Positions 18,244 through 27,037 of a stretch of 64,000 nucleotides of DNA are shown in pieces. Each line of letters starts with the position of its first letter. The stretch's first letter is position 1. The DNA comes from Phytomonas francai. Its lineage: Eukaryota; Euglenozoa; Kinetoplastea; Trypanosomatida; Trypanosomatidae. Position numbers and translations under genes: made by a program. The notes under the pieces are model-generated. The model made no database searches and was not told the origin of the DNA. It saw only the letters and a list, made by a program, of their open reading frames with translations. The stretch covers positions 143,140-207,139 of the forward strand of contig MJCC01000023.1 of NCBI GenBank assembly GCA_001766655.1. The letters are read 5' to 3'.

Positions 18244-19398
18244 ATGAATGAAAAGGAGCGCTTAAAGGAGCAGTGGCTGTTGGATTTCCAGTCTTTTTTA
18301 TCGGGCCGACTCCACACACCACCCTACGTCGCGGCGGCACGCAGCTACCCGCTGATTAGCTTGCCGTCTATGATACCCCAGACGCAGTACCTACTGGATG
18401 GTATCGTTTGCTCGTTGAATGATCATAGCGAATGGGCCTTAGAGGCGTGGTTGGTGGTCCAGAACCACCTCAAAACCACGGCTGACCACCTGCAGGAGGT
18501 TTCACGGGACTTGGCTGCTGTGTGGAATACGACCGAAGAGGCCGAGCCCGATAGTTATCGCTCCCGAGAGCGAATCTATCGATCCCATGCGGCGGTTCAG
18601 GACCTTTATTTAGCCTTTTGTGTGGTCGATGCTGTGCTCAAGCATGTGCGTAGCCCCAAGCAGCTCGTTAAGCGGGCCATAGAAAAGGTGCTGCCCCACC
18701 TCGTGGTCGAGACCTTTCCGATCTTTCGAGACTATCCTCGCAGTCCATGGATGGATGGCGCCACGGAAGAGTTCCGGTTTCTCTTTTTGGATTTCCTGCG
18801 CTCTTGGGCCGGTGGCGAGGGTGGTGCGGTAGGCCAGGAGGTCAATCGGCGGCTTGAGGAGCACATTCGACATTCTCTGAAGATTCGCCGCGATGCTGCA
18901 CAGACGGATTCGAATACGGCCCATTCGACGGCCCTATATGACGGGCTTCGGCTGGTTCTCGACGGCACCTCCGCGGGGTCCGCGGCTGCTCCGACGTTGA
19001 CTGGGGCAGGCCGTGGCGGCTGGGATCCCGCGGCGCCGCTCAACCCCGCGATATCGGAAAAGAAAATGCGCAGCTTTCTGGCATCGATCTACCCCCACCG
19101 TCGGAATATCGCGTCGCGTCTGCGCTGCGCGCACTGCGGGGCTCCGCTCCGTGATGAGGCCAGCAAAAACACCCACTACCGCATTCACTTCCACGGCCAC
19201 AACTACCTCAAACCGGAGCTCAAGATGGTGCGCCTGACCTATCCAACGGTGGCGGAGTTTGTTGAGCACGTCGGGGATATCGACCGACGGGGGTACTTCG
19301 CAAAGGTGGTCGACGTCCTAGAGGAGCTCTACAAACATGACGGGCGAGGCGCGTTGAAGTTGCGGCGTCTGGAAGACCTTCCAAAACCGAATCAGTGA
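18244..19398 (+). CDS. Pcf11-like protein (CID-like helices plus zinc finger)
   Basis: 384 aa from ATG 18244. The N-terminal half is helical, and VQDLYLAFCVVDAVLKHVRS followed by an acidic/aromatic tail (FRFLFLDFLRSWAGG) resembles the Pol II CTD-interacting domain pattern, in which a conserved helix reads roughly LYLLDSIVKN and a later one ends in a short W-containing motif. Residues 295-319 form a putative zinc-binding element, C295-x2-C298-x12-H311-x3-H315, followed by HFHGH and resembling the C-terminal CPLCG...H...H finger of Pcf11. Pcf11 bridges the Pol II CTD and the cleavage/polyadenylation machinery (CF IA / CF IIm). The match is by pattern only and the CID is divergent; any CID or SWAP-type nuclear protein with a C2H2 finger is an alternative. 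CstF64-hinge-like and Clp1-like genes lie 7 kb and 15 kb downstream. Confidence 0.55.
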   Translation: MNEKERLKEQWLLDFQSFLSGRLHTPPYVAAARSYPLISLPSMIPQTQYLLDGIVCSLNDHSEWALEAWLVVQNHLKTTADHLQEVSRDLAAVWNTTEEAEPDSYRSRERIYRSHAAVQDLYLAFCVVDAVLKHVRSPKQLVKRAIEKVLPHLVVETFPIFRDYPRSPWMDGATEEFRFLFLDFLRSWAGGEGGAVGQEVNRRLEEHIRHSLKIRRDAAQTDSNTAHSTALYDGLRLVLDGTSAGSAAAPTLTGAGRGGWDPAAPLNPAISEKKMRSFLASIYPHRRNIASRLRCAHCGAPLRDEASKNTHYRIHFHGHNYLKPELKMVRLTYPTVAEFVEHVGDIDRRGYFAKVVDVLEELYKHDGRGALKLRRLEDLPKPNQ

Positions 19399-20155
19399 GG
19401 GGATAAAGAGATAGGGGGGGGGGGGGGGGCACATACACTATGACATGGATCTGTGAGGCTCATGAACAGTTTCCATGGCAGCTCTCTTACTCCCGAGCGA
19501 ACCTCAGTTACACAGAGATGATAGCTGAAATACGAGACGGAAGAGCATAGGTTCATTTTGAGGCCACAATTAACTTATGCGTCGTTTTATGGAAGGATTG
19601 AATGGTTGAGGCGGGGGAGGGAGGGATCCTGCCTATTTTTCGATCTTACAAGAAGTGGTGATATCGTGCAATGAGAAAGGTCTTCGGAGGACGCGCATCC
19701 ATAAAGTGTGACTAGCGTTTTCGTGGTTTCAGCAGAGCTGACGAACGTACTTTTTGATTGCCCATGCATGTTTAGTTTGGTATAAGCTGTGCGATGCAGG
19801 CCATTTTTGATTCCTTCTTGACTTTTTCAAGACAGCCTTTAAGCAGCGCAAAGAAAATCAAGGACCCCATGTGTTTCTTCTTCGAGGGTTTTTGGGCCAT
19901 GGAAAAGGAAAGGATTGTGTTGCTGTGTCCTTCCAGTCTCGAGGGTTTGTAGGTTGTAAAATAAGAAATTTACATTTTCTATGCATTCATGAGCTATATT
20001 TTCTGTTTATGTATGTCCCTCTGAGTTCAGAAAAATACCTTTCCCTCTATCCAACCAAGTATTGCATGCATGCACATTTTTTCAGTAGATAAAGTGAGAT
20101 TAATTACCCTTTTGAGTCTCTTTTTACATATTATTATTATTCAGCAAATGAATAA
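19399..20155 (+). other. Intergenic spacer with 16-G homopolymer
   Basis: A run of 16 G at 19414-19429 lies just after the stop codon. The open frame at 19871-20092 (TTG/GTG-type start) has no recognisable protein character. Pyrimidine tract and TCAG at 20141-20144 form the likely acceptor of the J-protein gene. Confidence 0.6.
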
Positions 20156-20180
20156 ATGCGACGTACCCTATCAGTGTTAA
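20148..20180 (+). promoter_or_regulatory. Short upstream ORF overlapping the J-protein start
   Basis: If trans-splicing uses the TCAG at 20141-20144, the first ATG of the mature mRNA is at 20148 and opens a 10-codon ORF ending TAA at 20178-20180, which overlaps the J-protein ATG at 20156 in a different frame. This arrangement would reduce J-protein translation. It depends entirely on where the acceptor is. Confidence 0.4.
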
Positions 20181-20818
20181 AGCAGCCTCTTGAGACGTTG
20201 GGGCTAAATCCAGAGGTAAAATATAATGAAAATGAGATACGAGATGCCTTTCGTACTCGCGCTAAGGTGCTGCATCCGGATGTGGGAGGAGATGCGGAGC
20301 ACTTCAAGGAGTTGCGTCGGGCATACGAATATTTAACCGTACAAATCGGAAAGGTTGAGGACCCTCCCATAGGTTTTAGCAAATCTTGGTCTAGACGCAA
20401 CTCAAGGCAGCGTTACGCCACACAAGTGGCCAGGTTGAGGCTTCGTGTATTCTATGAATATCGTTCTCACAGCATTCCATCCCCAACTTACCACAAAGGG
20501 GCTTTGTATCGATTTTGTGGGAGCATTCGTCGCGCAATACGAAGCTATTTTTATGAACTACCCTTATCGCGTGTTTCCACACGCGAGTTGTATTTTATCC
20601 GACGTTTTAATTTTCACCATCCGATGGGTCGGGCGATTGCCCAAGACGACGTAGCTGCAGCCAACCGCCTAACTCGGCTTGCGATTTCCTGGTGTGTCTT
20701 CCGTTATCGATTGTTGTGGGTGTTTATCGCGTATTTTGTGGTCCATTGTGTGCTTTACCGAGAGCCGAAAGGCCGTGTACGAGCAGTTCGTCATCATAGC
20801 CAAGCTAAGTCTAACTGA
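20156..20818 (+). CDS. J-domain (DnaJ-type) membrane co-chaperone
   Basis: 220 aa. An N-terminal J domain spans about residues 5-65 with the diagnostic HPD tripeptide at 40-42 in AKVLHPDVGGDAEHFKELRR, followed by the helix-III pattern LRRAYEYL. The middle is very basic (Arg-rich). One hydrophobic segment near residues 188-205 (LWVFIAYFVVHCVLY) is probably a transmembrane anchor, leaving a short basic tail. J proteins stimulate Hsp70 ATPase, and the anchored, arginine-rich form suggests a mitochondrial or ER-membrane co-chaperone; the compartment is inference. No zinc-finger or G/F domain is present, so it is a type III J protein. Confidence 0.85.
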   Translation: MRRTLSVLKQPLETLGLNPEVKYNENEIRDAFRTRAKVLHPDVGGDAEHFKELRRAYEYLTVQIGKVEDPPIGFSKSWSRRNSRQRYATQVARLRLRVFYEYRSHSIPSPTYHKGALYRFCGSIRRAIRSYFYELPLSRVSTRELYFIRRFNFHHPMGRAIAQDDVAAANRLTRLAISWCVFRYRLLWVFIAYFVVHCVLYREPKGRVRAVRHHSQAKSN

Positions 20819-21421
20819 GGCGCTCTGGGGTTAACTTCAAAAATTACCACCTCAGTAAGATCCATCAAAAAGGCAAGGAGTATCAAATGATCATTTCGTT
20901 TGTTTTAGTAAATATGTTTGCATCTATAAAAATGTATTTGAAATTAAACAGATGCACTGCAAACTTTATCCCCCCCCCCCCTCTCTATCTCCCTCCCCCC
21001 CCACCCCCCGCGTACCTATTCTCTACCTTTTTCAATTCTCCTTAGATCCTCATACGACGTCTCTCAAATTGAGTGGGATTCGTCATATGGAAAGGATACT
21101 CATGAAATGGGTAAGTGCTTACTCTGGTAGTGCCGTTGGTTTCGAACAGGTATCGAATGCTTTCTATTCGTGTGTTTAGACACAAGACAAGGATGTGTGC
21201 TCGATCGGTTTGTACCTTTGTTATTTTTATTTAACTTCTGGAACATGGTTTCCCGCGAATAAGTCGCTTGAAAATTCCTTGCCGACACTTTGAGGTGCAT
21301 TTTTATTGCCTTTTCTTCTCCCCAAGTACCTGTGTTGATTCATCTAGAAATAGCTAAGCAGGAAAGAAAGCAGGGTGTCAGACGTTCGCTAGACCTACAG
21401 CACATTAAAAAAGGGTACTAG
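20819..21421 (+). other. Intergenic spacer with C/T-rich tract
   Basis: A pyrimidine tract at about 20968-21012 includes a run of C and would serve as a splice or UTR element. An ATG-initiated 75-codon frame at 20952-21179 runs through this tract and is proline/serine-rich by composition only, so I do not call it a gene. The stretch 21180-21421 shows nothing else. Confidence 0.55.
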
Positions 21422-22210
21422 ATGAAGTCTTTTTACGGCGAGGCTTTCAGGAGTAGGCTCAAGTCTCAAACCTTGGCTGATATTGCAGGGTTGGATGCAG
21501 CTGTGCATGGGTTCTGCCGCCCGATTTGTTGTGGCGACTTGCCCAAGGGAATTTCTGGTAGTGCAAAAATGGGAGAGCACTTCTTCATATCTACCCGTGT
21601 CCAACCCAAGGAGTGGTCGGCTCATTTAGAGAATATGCCCACTTTAAAGACGTTGATTGAGGCTTTACCCCAGGAGGTGCAGCGTCCCGCGAGTTACACC
21701 CTTTTTTACTCCGACCGGCAAAACGAGAAGGACTCCCATACTACTTTTTTACATTTTTTACCACGGCCCTTATCCGGGGCCTCGGCTGGAAATCTTACGG
21801 AGTACCACTTGAGCGATCCACCGGACGAGGTGTCGTGGGAGTCAATTAGGACGACGGCACCAAGGAAAGATCGAACATCAGAGTACTTTATTTTCATATG
21901 CGCACATGGAAAACGAGATGCCCGGTGCGGTTACTGTGGATCTGTGCTTGTGGATCTCTTTCAACAGGCGGTGGAGGACGCAAAACAGGAAGAGCGCATC
22001 CACGTCCATGGGTGTTCGCATGTGGGAGGCCACATATACGCTGGAAACGTGTTAGTGCTCAGTCGTTTTGGAGGGGTATTCTACGGTCTTTTTACACCAG
22101 CGGACATAGAACCGCTTCTGGAGAGCATCTGCCGTGATAAGGGTGAAATCCCTGAGACCCTTCGTCTCCGTATACGCGGCATAACGTGTTCTACAGCGGA
22201 AGTTAAGTAG
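21422..22210 (+). CDS. Sucrase/ferredoxin-like (Aim32-type) thioredoxin-fold Fe-S protein
   Basis: 262 aa from ATG 21422. The C-terminal half carries the family signature: FICAHGKRDARCGYCG with C160-x8-C169, then HVHGCSHVGGHIYAGNVLVL containing the HxGGH-type motif, and a YGLFTPADIEPLL tail. An N-terminal region with paired Cys (FCRPICCGD, residues 32-39) is also typical. In yeast Aim32 and relatives the Cys/His set binds a [2Fe-2S] cluster and the protein sits in the mitochondrial matrix and intermembrane space. All four putative ligands (two Cys, two His) are present here, so function is likely retained. No clear targeting peptide is visible. Sucrose-related activity in the family name is historical and not implied. 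Confidence 0.85.
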   Translation: MKSFYGEAFRSRLKSQTLADIAGLDAAVHGFCRPICCGDLPKGISGSAKMGEHFFISTRVQPKEWSAHLENMPTLKTLIEALPQEVQRPASYTLFYSDRQNEKDSHTTFLHFLPRPLSGASAGNLTEYHLSDPPDEVSWESIRTTAPRKDRTSEYFIFICAHGKRDARCGYCGSVLVDLFQQAVEDAKQEERIHVHGCSHVGGHIYAGNVLVLSRFGGVFYGLFTPADIEPLLESICRDKGEIPETLRLRIRGITCSTAEVK

Positions 22211-23282
22211 GGAATGGAGAGATATTCGTTCTATATGTCTATCTGTAGGCATATCGTATCTATTTTAGCTTGAATAAGTTAGCCGCGAAGCATTTATTAT
22301 TATTTTACACACATTGACCTTTTTTCCAACCACCAGTTCAATTGGGTTCACCATTTTCCTTTTTTTTTTTTGCCATGTTTTCTTCCATTTTTGCTACGCT
22401 CAGCCGTTCCTTGAGGCGATCGTGCCGCCGATAAACACTCACACCGATCCTTCTGTGGTAGAGAGAGGAGAATGGTATTATACAATCCCACTCAGACTGG
22501 TTTTCAACTAACTTCTTGTTACCTTATCAAAAAGCGATTGCTGCATCGGGGCAATTTTGGATGTCTCTGTTTCCCTTTCCCAGACAGCTTCGTTACACTA
22601 CTTTCTAAGTCTACAAAGGTAGCTCTCTTCTGTGTTCTCATAGTACTCTACTGTTGTTGGGAGCTCTTTATTGTTGAGCTCCGCCGTAAGTCGAGCTACA
22701 TCTTTGAAATACTTTGACTGACGTGGTTGCACACAAATGAGTTTTCTGATCGTCTCAACTGGGCGCTATCAGGGCGTAATGGGACTAGCCTTGACATTTT
22801 TTGTTCTGTTTTCAAGGGGCGTGTGATAAGTGATAGATTAATTTGAAAAGCTGAAAGAAACCATGGAAGCTTTGAGTCTTTAAATACAACGTTTTTTAAA
22901 GGCCTATAGCATTATCAATAATATAGTACGTCAGATGCACTCGAAAGATCCCGAAAAACTATTAATATGTCAAATAAACATTTTGGTCTAGCCATGTTAG
23001 TCGATAGTGCACATTTTGAAGGCTATAGAATGAGTCGCTATGATGACGGCTTGAAATAATAATAATGAATTCATTCAGGCTGTTATTGGTATCTTTTTTT
23101 TTACCATGTTTATTTCCATTGAATACCAAAATGAGTACTTTTTTCCACCTTATGGGGTGTTACATGCTTTTGTACCATTGGTTTTCTTTTCACTCTTCTT
23201 TTTGACGGAAAGCCCGTTGCATGGGCTGTTTTTAGTTCATATTCTTTAGTTTTCGAGAGGACACAATTTATTTTTATTTGCG
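22211..23282 (+). other. Intergenic region, 1.07 kb
   Basis: No confident gene. An ATG-initiated 81-codon frame at 22472-22717 ends with a hydrophobic stretch (VALFCVLIVLYCCWELFIVEL) and could be a small membrane protein, but it has no other support. T-rich tracts at 22359-22371 and 23092-23103 and pyrimidine runs near 23180-23205 precede the next gene. Confidence 0.5.
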
Positions 23283-25886
23283 ATGAGTAGTGATCGTCAT
23301 ATTGAGATGATCGAGGCCACTGCCGAGGCCCTGCCCCTGGAGCTACTGAGTAAAACCAACAAGGAGCTCACCGCGCAACTATCGCAATGCGAGAGCCAGC
23401 TTCAGGAAAAGCTCCAGGGCATTGAGGAGCAGCGCAAGCGGCTGCAGTTTATGAAGGAGCACCTCTCCAATGTCGGGGCGGAGGTTGTGAACACGCAAAG
23501 CCTCTCCGAGTCCAAGCGCCGCGAGGTTGAATCGGAGACGAATATCTGCCATATCATCACCCGCGAATGCTCTCGCATGGAGCAGCGAAGGAAGCAGCTC
23601 CAGCAGGAGGAGGCGACCCTGCAGGAGCGTATCCTGTCCGTGCAGAACCTCATCTTTCAGAAGAACCTGCGCGTCGAGGAGTTGAAGGAGACGATGAGCT
23701 TCAACCAGGAGGAGCTGGAGCAGTGGCACGAGGCGCGCCGGCAAAAGGAGGAGGACGAGCTCGCGGCCGCGCAGTACACAAAGCAGGACGAGACCAAACT
23801 CCGCCAGCTCACGCAGCGGGCGGAGAAGGTGGAGGGGCAGGTCCGCGGAAAGCGGCAGCAGCTCGCGGACGAGGTGCTCGCGGCGAGCACCGTCCAGACG
23901 GAGCTCGACAACTGCGCCGCGGACTACCGCAAGCTCCACGACGACCGCGGCGGGATGCTGCGGGAGTGGGAGCGGGTCATTCGCGCGATCGCCGAGCGCG
24001 ATGACGCGATCCGGGTCGCGGCGGAGCAGTACGCGGAGGGGGCCGAGTGGCTGCTCCGGCGGAACGCCGTCAAGAAGGAGCTCGAGGCGCAGCTCGAGCA
24101 GACCAAGGAGGAGACCGCCTCGCTCAACTACGCGATCCAGGAGCGGGAGCGGAAGGCGCAGCAGCTTCGCGATTCCCTCCCCAGGCTCACGCAGCAGGTC
24201 GACGAGCTCGTGGATGAGCTCGAGGTGATGCGGGCGCAGGCGACGCGCACCACCAAGCAGCGCAACGACACCAAAGCAAACCTGCAGAGGACCTCCGAGG
24301 AGGTGAAAAACAAGGCCGACGCCCTCGAGGCCGCTCAGCAGCGTCATGAGGCTGCAGCCAACCGTCTACAGGAGGAGATGAAGGCAGCCACGGACATCCA
24401 TCAGCAATCCGAACTGATCAATGAACTCCTGAAGGATGCCCAAAAGACTAGCGATAACATCAACAGGGACATTGAAGCCCTAAAACGATCCCTCTTCAAG
24501 GCGAACCAGGAGCTGCATGTGACTCGTGAGAAGCAAAACGACACGCTATCTGAAATATCTGGCGCACAGTTGCAGGGCAAAAACCTAAATTACCGGATGG
24601 ACCAGCTCGACAACGAGGCCTTTTCGCAGCAGACTATACTGTACGGGATCGAGTTCAACGTGCAGCAGATGGAAAAAAAGGTTCAGCGTGCAAAGGGCGA
24701 GCACACCGACGAGGAGAGACGTGAACTCGAGGAGAAGATTCGTCTACTCCAATCCACTCTTGACGAGCTTTTCCAGCAACACCGCGTCCTGGACGTGCAG
24801 GTGAAGCGGGTAAGGGAGGAGTTGCGCCAATCGAACCTCGCCGCGGAGAAGCTCACAAAGGAGAAGAACCTAGTAAGTGAAAAGGTCACGCAATACGAGT
24901 TGGAGTGTGGTCACTGTGAGCATGAGTCGAAGACGCTTGAAAAGCAGCTCGAGGATGCCCTGATCAACTTCGACACGTTAAGACTTCAGTTGAAGCGCGC
25001 GAAGCGAGCCTTAGCACTTCGGGAGGAGGAGTTATTCGATGCTCAGGGGAAAAAGCAGCAGCTGGAGGCGGACATCGCGGAAAGCATGGCGGAGATCGCC
25101 GCACACCACGACCTGCTTAAAATCGAGAGCAAGGTCGCCGAGGAGGAGCGTCGGCGCGTGGTCGGGGATCTTCTGCAGCGACAGAAGGCGCTAACGGCGC
25201 TGCGGAATCGCCATGCGGTGGCGGTTGGGCATATCGACCCCGCTCACGCGCGGCTTACGCAGGCGCAGCTCGTGCTCGACGCCGCGAAGGAACGGGAGGT
25301 GCTTCAACACCGCGGAGATTCCTTGGACGTCCGGGTAAGACGCATGGAGAAGGAGATGCTGAAGCTCGAGAAGGCCATCGCCATCATCAAGGGAAGTAAC
25401 GCCAATTACAAACACAAATTCGACGCGGTAAAGGATGGGGATGAGGAGGTGAAGACGCAGAAGACTTTGATGGAAAAAATTCGCGAGTTGAAGTCACTCA
25501 TGAGTCGGCGTTTACTCCGCGCCAACGATTACCAGTCCACAGTTGAGCTTAAGCGAAGTGAGCTGCAGCGTTTTACGGTAGATCTGGAGAAAATGAAGCG
25601 ATCGCTACAGGATGTTCAGCAGGAGTGCGACCATGCAGCGGAGGCGGTGTTGAGGTCGCGTGAGGAGGTTATTCGTTGCGAGCAAGCCATTGCAAAGGCG
25701 AAGACCATGGTGGACCCTATCATGGTCAGAAACATTGAACTAGTGGAGACAGGTGAGCGGCTCGCGGACACAGTACGCCATTTATTGCAGTGCTCGCGTG
25801 GTGCGGGCGAGGAGGTGTACACCGCCGTCCGCCAGATGGTCCTCGATCTCCACATCCCCCTGGACGCCACCACCGCCGAGTCTTAA
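23283..25886 (+). CDS. CCDC39: CCDC39/FAP59 axonemal ruler coiled-coil protein
   Basis: 867 aa, almost entirely heptad-repeat coiled coil from residue about 20 to 860, with no transmembrane or enzymatic motif. The N-terminal third follows the CCDC39 (Chlamydomonas FAP59) pattern: KNKELTAQL-type start, QEKL...EERKRL, LxxVQNLIFQKNLRVEELK, MSFNQEELEQW, KQDETKLRQLTQRAEKVEGQ, VQTELDNCAADYRKLHDDR and WERVIRAIAERDDAI. Length is close to the usual 900-950 residues. With CCDC40/FAP172 this protein forms the 96-nm ruler that sets the spacing of radial spokes and inner dynein arms on doublet microtubules, so it belongs to the flagellum. Alternatives would be other long axonemal coiled-coil proteins, but the N-terminal pattern is specific. 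A sharply GC-rich block lies at about 23740-24240. Confidence 0.85.
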   Translation: MSSDRHIEMIEATAEALPLELLSKTNKELTAQLSQCESQLQEKLQGIEEQRKRLQFMKEHLSNVGAEVVNTQSLSESKRREVESETNICHIITRECSRMEQRRKQLQQEEATLQERILSVQNLIFQKNLRVEELKETMSFNQEELEQWHEARRQKEEDELAAAQYTKQDETKLRQLTQRAEKVEGQVRGKRQQLADEVLAASTVQTELDNCAADYRKLHDDRGGMLREWERVIRAIAERDDAIRVAAEQYAEGAEWLLRRNAVKKELEAQLEQTKEETASLNYAIQERERKAQQLRDSLPRLTQQVDELVDELEVMRAQATRTTKQRNDTKANLQRTSEEVKNKADALEAAQQRHEAAANRLQEEMKAATDIHQQSELINELLKDAQKTSDNINRDIEALKRSLFKANQELHVTREKQNDTLSEISGAQLQGKNLNYRMDQLDNEAFSQQTILYGIEFNVQQMEKKVQRAKGEHTDEERRELEEKIRLLQSTLDELFQQHRVLDVQVKRVREELRQSNLAAEKLTKEKNLVSEKVTQYELECGHCEHESKTLEKQLEDALINFDTLRLQLKRAKRALALREEELFDAQGKKQQLEADIAESMAEIAAHHDLLKIESKVAEEERRRVVGDLLQRQKALTALRNRHAVAVGHIDPAHARLTQAQLVLDAAKEREVLQHRGDSLDVRVRRMEKEMLKLEKAIAIIKGSNANYKHKFDAVKDGDEEVKTQKTLMEKIRELKSLMSRRLLRANDYQSTVELKRSELQRFTVDLEKMKRSLQDVQQECDHAAEAVLRSREEVIRCEQAIAKAKTMVDPIMVRNIELVETGERLADTVRHLLQCSRGAGEEVYTAVRQMVLDLHIPLDATTAES

Positions 25887-26138
25887 CTGGGGAGCCTAAT
25901 CTTATGTAGAATAATATAAATATATATATATATATTTATATCTTTATTTCTTTGGTTGTACACATTAAAAAAAAAAATGCATAGCCTTTGTGTAGTAGAA
26001 CTGTCGTATTTTTTAAAATTTGATGACTGGTGTTCCACACGAAAAGTGGCTGTTTTTTATTAGGGTCTGAAACGAAATGAATCTTCTGGGACATCTCCAA
26101 ATGCGTTTTCCCTTGTCAACGATGCTTAGGGTTTTACC
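25887..26138 (+). other. Short spacer with (AT)n run
   Basis: AT run at 25919-25936 and an A run at 25968-25977. GCTTAG at 26125-26130 is the likely splice acceptor 9 bases before the next start codon. Confidence 0.5.
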
Positions 26139-26615
26139 ATGAATTTTTATCACCACCAAGGAGAACATGACGCCCATGAGGCCACCCCTCACTCTTCTGC
26201 CTCTTCAGAGGCATACGTCGATGAGGAGGCCCCGGAGGAGATCGAGGAGGGCGACGACGAGCAGGCGGTGGATTACCCGCTGCCCCCCCTCCCGCCTGTG
26301 GACGCACCCACCCACGTCAATGGCATTCCCACGAGGGAGGTGTACAGCATCATCAAGGAGCTCCGACGGCAGCTCGACGACCCTTTGGAGAAGGACCGCG
26401 CCAAGGCAATGCTGCAGAGCGACCCCAGCGTGCTTTTGGCCGTCGCGCAGGTCCTTCAGGAGGCCAACCACCTCCAGCGATCCGTCGTGGATGAACAGGG
26501 CAACGTCGTTCAGCAGCGCGTACCCCCCCCGGAGGCTCCGATGCCGATGCTCCCGCCGGGATATACGAGTTGGATTGTCGAGCAGGGCGGCCCCCCACAT
26601 CGCGGCCGCGGCTAA
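26139..26615 (+). CDS. Small acidic protein with CstF64/Rna15-like hinge helices
   Basis: 158 aa from ATG 26139. Residues 1-50 are acidic and probably disordered; a Pro-rich link follows; residues about 65-110 (PTREVYSIIKELRRQLDD, then KAMLQSDPSVLLAVAQVL) match the spacing of the CstF-64 hinge, in which a helix of the type ELMKQMK is followed by A-x-x-ML-x-x-x-P-x-L-x-x-A-x-x-Q. That hinge binds CstF-77/Rna14 in the cleavage stimulation factor. There is no RRM, so this would be a hinge-only protein, much shorter than CstF-64. The C-terminus is proline-rich and ends in an RGRG motif. The resemblance is short and needs profile confirmation. It lies between a Pcf11-like and a Clp1-like gene, which strengthens the idea slightly. 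Confidence 0.5.
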   Translation: MNFYHHQGEHDAHEATPHSSASSEAYVDEEAPEEIEEGDDEQAVDYPLPPLPPVDAPTHVNGIPTREVYSIIKELRRQLDDPLEKDRAKAMLQSDPSVLLAVAQVLQEANHLQRSVVDEQGNVVQQRVPPPEAPMPMLPPGYTSWIVEQGGPPHRGRG

Positions 26616-27037
26616 CGAACTGCGCGGCGCGAACGGCACTCTTAGAGGGGGAGGGGGGGGGGGCGCGTAAGGCGCATCCGCACGGCTCACTTGGGGATAG
26701 GGGTGCTTCTTGTTGTCGGTGTTGTTTGTAACCGTTATCTAAGTGCATGCACACGTCTTTCTTGAAAAAACAATTTCAAATGAAATATCGTCTCAGATCG
26801 GAATCCGCTGGAGAAAGTCTGACTAATATGTATTTTTAGAGTTATGCGCATAGGTATCCCCAAAAATTTGATTATCGGTTTAAAATCTCAACGCAGGTAT
26901 GCTTTCTAACAAATATTTTTAAAGGACTCGAATACGCTGCATCATTTATTTTGTAGAGGATTTTAACTTGGAAAATAGCAAATTTTAGTTTCATTTTTTT
27001 TTTTTTTGACTAGTTTTCTACCATTTTGCTTGAAAAA
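26616..27037 (+). other. Intergenic spacer with G-run and T-tract acceptor
   Basis: G-rich run at 26646-26664 just after the stop codon. A T-run at 26994-27007 followed by CTAG at 27009-27012 is a strong candidate trans-splice acceptor 26 bases before the ATG at 27038. No gene seen. Confidence 0.6.

Noticed and set aside
20952..21179. 75-codon ATG ORF
   Set aside because: Composed of translation of a C/T tract (Pro/Ser/Leu) and spacer; looks like a polypyrimidine splice region.
22472..22717. 81-codon ORF with a hydrophobic C-terminus
   Set aside because: ATG-started but T-rich, no splice-site logic and no homology visible; mentioned only in the spacer entry.
23379..24347. 322-codon - strand frame opposite CCDC39
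   Set aside because: Leu/Arg-rich complement of a coiled-coil gene with GC-rich codons; a typical shadow.
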